From the NCBI GenBank assembly GCA_016220045.1, contig JACRIP010000256.1, forward strand, positions 1-8,489: 8,489 nucleotides of DNA, given 5' to 3'. Each line of letters starts with the position of its first letter. Within the stretch, counting starts at the first letter, position 1. Under the pieces are notes generated by a model. The model was not told the origin of the DNA. It saw only the letters and a program-made list of their open reading frames with translations, and did no database searches. Positions 6,326-8,489 of this stretch are shown in pieces. The translations under genes and the position numbers were made by a program. This stretch comes from Planctomycetota bacterium. Its GTDB lineage: Bacteria; Planctomycetota; MHYJ01; WSZJ01; JACPWG01.

Positions 6326-6354
6326 ATCCTAACGGAAGCACCTGCGGATTGCAA
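6326..6354 (-). promoter_or_regulatory. candidate sigma70-like promoter of the kinase gene
   Basis: TTGCAA (6354-6349), a 17-base spacer and TAGGAT (6331-6326) on the - strand. Predicted transcription starts near 6319, leaving a leader of about 160 nt before the ATG. I saw no clear RNA structure in that leader. The spacing matches the divergent promoter at 6387-6415. Confidence 0.5.
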
Positions 6355-6386
6355 GAAAGTGTACTCGTTCCGCACGCTCGATTGGC

Positions 6387-6415
6387 TTGCCTTCCCTGCT
6401 GCGCTTCGTTAGAAT
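6387..6415 (+). promoter_or_regulatory. sigma70-like promoter of the PEGA lipoprotein gene and probably murD
   Basis: TTGCCT (6387-6392), a 17-base spacer and TAGAAT (6410-6415), which has one mismatch to TATAAT. This stretch is noticeably AT-richer than its surroundings. Transcription should start near 6422, giving a leader of about 33 nt with the GGAG ribosome site at 6444-6447. Confidence 0.6.
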
Positions 6416-6454
6416 GCGCCGCCTGCTCGCGAGCCTCTACCGTGGAGCCGCTTC

Positions 6455-7096
6455 ATGAATCCCGTGTCCGCCACCGCCACCGCCACCGCCCCGGCGGGGG
6501 GCGCGCGCGTGCGCCCCGGCCGGCCGCCCGCCGCCGTGCTCGCGCTCGTCGCGCTCCTCGCCTGCGCCGGCCTCTCCGGCTGCGTCGATCGCAAGATCGA
6601 AGTCGAGTCCGATCCGCCGGGCGCGGACGTCTGGGTGGACGGCAAGCACCTCGGCAAGACGCCGATCGCCATTCCCTTCACCTACTACGGCGGGCGCGAT
6701 CTCCGCCTGGAAAAGGAAGGCTACCAGTCGATCCGCGTGCTCCACTCGACGACGCCGCCGGTCTTCGAGTACTTTCCCGTAGACCTCGTTTCCGAGTGCA
6801 TCATCCCCTTCAACCTCCATGACGTGAAGAGCCTGCGTTTCGACCTCGAACCGGTGCGCGAGGCCGACCTGAAGGAACTGGTCGAACGCGCCGACGCCCT
6901 GCGCTTCCGCACGCGCAGCGAGGTCGCGCAGGAGCAGGAGGCGGTCGCTCCGGTGGCTCCGGCTGCCGCGCCCACGGCTCCGGCCGCGCCGGTGGACGCG
7001 CCCGCCGCGAACGTGCCGCCGCCTGCGGCTCCGGCCTCCGACCCCGTCCGCTCCGACCCCGTCCGCCCCGGCCCCGATCGCTCGTCGCGCCGCTGA
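6455..7096 (+). CDS. PEGA-domain lipoprotein
   Basis: A 213-residue predicted lipoprotein anchored to a membrane by lipidated Cys43. The ATG at 6455 follows GGAG with a 7-base gap. The N-terminus has an unusually long polar and basic lead (1-25), then a hydrophobic stretch AAVLALVALLACAG (26-39), then the lipobox LSGC. Directly after it, about residues 46-92, is a PEGA domain: IEVESDPPGADVWVDGKHLG followed by KTPIAIPFTYYGGRDLRLEKEGY. PEGA domains are small beta modules common in surface-associated proteins. Residues 93-140 (FEYFPVDLVSECIIPFNLHD) form a conserved-looking extension. The last 60 or so residues are Ala/Pro/Val-rich, ending in a repeated SDPVR and a basic tail, probably disordered and possibly wall-contacting. 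It stops 85 bases before murD with no terminator seen, so the two are likely co-transcribed. Molecular role unknown. Confidence 0.85.
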   Translation: MNPVSATATATAPAGGARVRPGRPPAAVLALVALLACAGLSGCVDRKIEVESDPPGADVWVDGKHLGKTPIAIPFTYYGGRDLRLEKEGYQSIRVLHSTTPPVFEYFPVDLVSECIIPFNLHDVKSLRFDLEPVREADLKELVERADALRFRTRSEVAQEQEAVAPVAPAAAPTAPAAPVDAPAANVPPPAAPASDPVRSDPVRPGPDRSSRR

Positions 7097-7181
7097 CTCG
7101 ACCCACCCAGCCATCCCGCATCCCCGCTTCCGCGCCCGGCACCGTCGGTCTTCCGGTCCCCTCCGTCGCAAGAGAACCTCT

Positions 7182-8489
7182 GTGTTCGTTCCCGACCTCC
7201 TCCCCCTCGCCGGCCGCAAGGTCACCGTCATGGGCCTCGGCCTGTTCGGCGGCGGCGTCGGCGTCGCGCGCTATCTCGCCCGCCAGGAAGCCGACGTCAC
7301 GGTCACCGACCTGCGCCCGGAAAAGGACCTCGCCGAGTCCATCGCCGCCCTCGCCGGCTACCCGGTCCGCTTCCGCCTCGGCGGCCATGACGAGCAGGAC
7401 TTCGCCGCGGCCGACCTCCTCGTGGTGAATCCCGGGGTGCCCAGGAGCTCACCCTATATCGCCGCGGCGCGTGCCGCGGGGGTGCCGCTCGAAACCGAAA
7501 TGAACCTCTTCTTCAAGCTCTGCCCGGCGCCCATCCTCGCCGTGACCGGCTCGAACGGCAAGACCACCACCACCGCGCTCGTCGGCGCGCTGCTCGCCCG
7601 CACCGGCCGCCGTTCCTGGGTCGGCGGCAACATCGGCCGCTCCCTCCTCGACGTCGTGGAGCAGATCCATGCCGAGGGGATCGTCGTCCTCGAGCTCTCC
7701 AGCTTCCAGTTGGAGGACCTCGCCGCGCTGGCACGCTCGCCCCACGTCGCCGTGGTCACCAACCTCACGCCCAACCACCTCGACCGGCACGGCACCATGG
7801 AGGCCTACGCGGCCGCGAAGAAGAACATCTTCGCGTTCCAGTTCGAGGAGGACCATCTCGTGCTCAACGCCGACGACCCGACCGTGAGCGAATGGGCCGG
7901 CGAAGCGCGCGGGCACGTGAGCTGGTTCAGCCGCAAGAGACCGGTGAAGGACGGCGCCTTCCTCGACGGCCGGGACCTGTGCGTGGCTGCGGGCGGGCAG
8001 ATGCGCCGCATCCTGCCGGCCGCCGACTTGCAGATCCCGGGCGGCTTCAACGTCGAGAATGCCCTGGCGGCGCTCGCGGCGACCCTGCCCTACGGGCTGC
8101 CCGACCCCGGCGCCGCCGCCGCGCTCGCCGCCTTCCGCGGCGTCGAACACCGCCTCGAGTTCGTGCGCGAGGTCGCGGGCGTCCGGTTCTACAACGACTC
8201 GATCGCGACCAATCCGGAGTCTACCTTAGTCGCCCTCGAAACCCTGCCCGGCCCGATCGTCCTGCTCGCGGGCGGCTACGACAAGAAGCTCCCGCTCGAC
8301 GCCCTCGCCGGCGCCGTGGCCCGGCGCGTGAAAACCGCGGTGCTCTTCGGCGCGACCGGGCCGGCCCTCGAAACCAAGATCCGCGCGGCCGGCGGTTCCT
8401 GCACCCTGTTGCGCGCCACGACCTTCCCCGACGCGGTTTCCCAGGCGCGCGCCGCCGCCGTCGCCGGCGATACCGTCCTCCTCTCCCCC
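7182..8489 (+). CDS. murD: UDP-N-acetylmuramoyl-L-alanine--D-glutamate ligase, 3' end cut by the window
   Basis: Cytoplasmic ligase that adds D-glutamate to UDP-MurNAc-L-Ala using ATP in peptidoglycan synthesis. 436 codons are present and the frame is open at the window edge. The last visible residues (VLLSP) are where MurD proteins normally have about 30-40 residues left. The GTG at 7182 is chosen because it places a normal short lead before the first beta strand (KVTVMGLG, 13-20); the ATG at 7230 would cut into that strand. The ribosome site is weak (AAGAG). The N-terminal Rossmann domain spans about 1-95. The central ATPase domain spans about 96-298, with P-loop GSNGKTT (123-129), ELSSFQLE (171-178), NLTPNHLDRHGT (194-205) and Lys213 in the usual carbamylated-lysine region. 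The C-terminal domain has FRGVEHRLEFV (318-328), NDSIATNPEST (338-348) and LLAGGYDKKLPLD (361-373). All key motifs are present, so the enzyme should be functional. Confidence 0.95.
   Translation, partial: MFVPDLLPLAGRKVTVMGLGLFGGGVGVARYLARQEADVTVTDLRPEKDLAESIAALAGYPVRFRLGGHDEQDFAAADLLVVNPGVPRSSPYIAAARAAGVPLETEMNLFFKLCPAPILAVTGSNGKTTTTALVGALLARTGRRSWVGGNIGRSLLDVVEQIHAEGIVVLELSSFQLEDLAALARSPHVAVVTNLTPNHLDRHGTMEAYAAAKKNIFAFQFEEDHLVLNADDPTVSEWAGEARGHVSWFSRKRPVKDGAFLDGRDLCVAAGGQMRRILPAADLQIPGGFNVENALAALAATLPYGLPDPGAAAALAAFRGVEHRLEFVREVAGVRFYNDSIATNPESTLVALETLPGPIVLLAGGYDKKLPLDALAGAVARRVKTAVLFGATGPALETKIRAAGGSCTLLRATTFPDAVSQARAAAVAGDTVLLSP

Noticed and set aside
6160..6375. 72-residue N-terminal extension of the kinase
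   Set aside because: The extension is Arg/Pro-rich, overlaps the candidate promoter and lacks a ribosome site, whereas the ATG at 6159 has a good one followed by a normal membrane helix.
2659..6822. 1387-codon open frame on the + strand, opposite the kinase gene
   Set aside because: It is antisense to a kinase with intact motifs. Its composition (Leu, Arg, Asp, Gly, Ala repeats) is what the complement of GC-biased codons gives, and it has no domain.
7449..8150. 233-codon - strand frame opposite murD
   Set aside because: Antisense to a clear murD with all motifs intact. Its composition is typical of a shadow frame.
1..8489. tRNA, rRNA, CRISPR array, transposase or phage genes
   Set aside because: Scanning by eye found no cloverleaf, rRNA-like block, regularly spaced repeat array or transposase motif. 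Only small dispersed palindromes were seen.

Overview
The window is GC-rich, with coding positions strongly biased to G or C in the third base, and reads as bacterial chromosome. Three things lean towards Planctomycetota or a related lineage: a PEGA-domain lipoprotein beside murD, REP-like GC palindromes between genes, and a predicted selenoprotein. This placement is inference at low to moderate confidence. Two other genes in the window (the 99-residue protein and the PEGA lipoprotein) end in TGA, so UGA is not globally reassigned here.

Layout. Positions 2-91 may be the tail of a gene on the + strand. Positions 92-583 hold no gene but carry a near-perfect 72-base inverted pair of hairpins (336-407). 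Four genes then lie on the - strand. In transcription order they are a 1189-residue multi-sensor histidine kinase (6159-2590), a ferritin-like four-helix protein (2453-2019), a 99-residue protein of unknown family (1829-1530) and an exported peroxiredoxin (1189-584). Between the kinase and the ferritin-like gene lies a cluster of small palindromes. A roughly 295-base intergenic region (6160-6454) carries two divergent sigma70-like promoters, both with 17-base spacers. To its right, on the + strand, are a PEGA-domain lipoprotein (6455-7096) and murD (7182 to the window end, cut off near its C-terminus).

The main result is the peroxiredoxin. Its reading frame is interrupted by a single in-frame TGA (973-971) exactly where the peroxidatic cysteine of the PxxxTxxC motif should be. 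The frame continues as peroxiredoxin on both sides with no indel. A stem-loop resembling a bacterial SECIS element lies just downstream, with its apical loop starting 21 nt after the UGA and a G in the second loop position. The best reading is a selenocysteine-containing exported peroxiredoxin, which a standard gene caller would split into two or truncate.

How the genes relate. The peroxiredoxin and the ferritin-like protein would both fit oxidative-stress or iron handling, but they are well separated and no shared operon is proven. The kinase has no receiver domain and no response regulator beside it in the window. The PEGA lipoprotein and MurD are both envelope-related and probably share a transcript from the promoter at 6387-6415.
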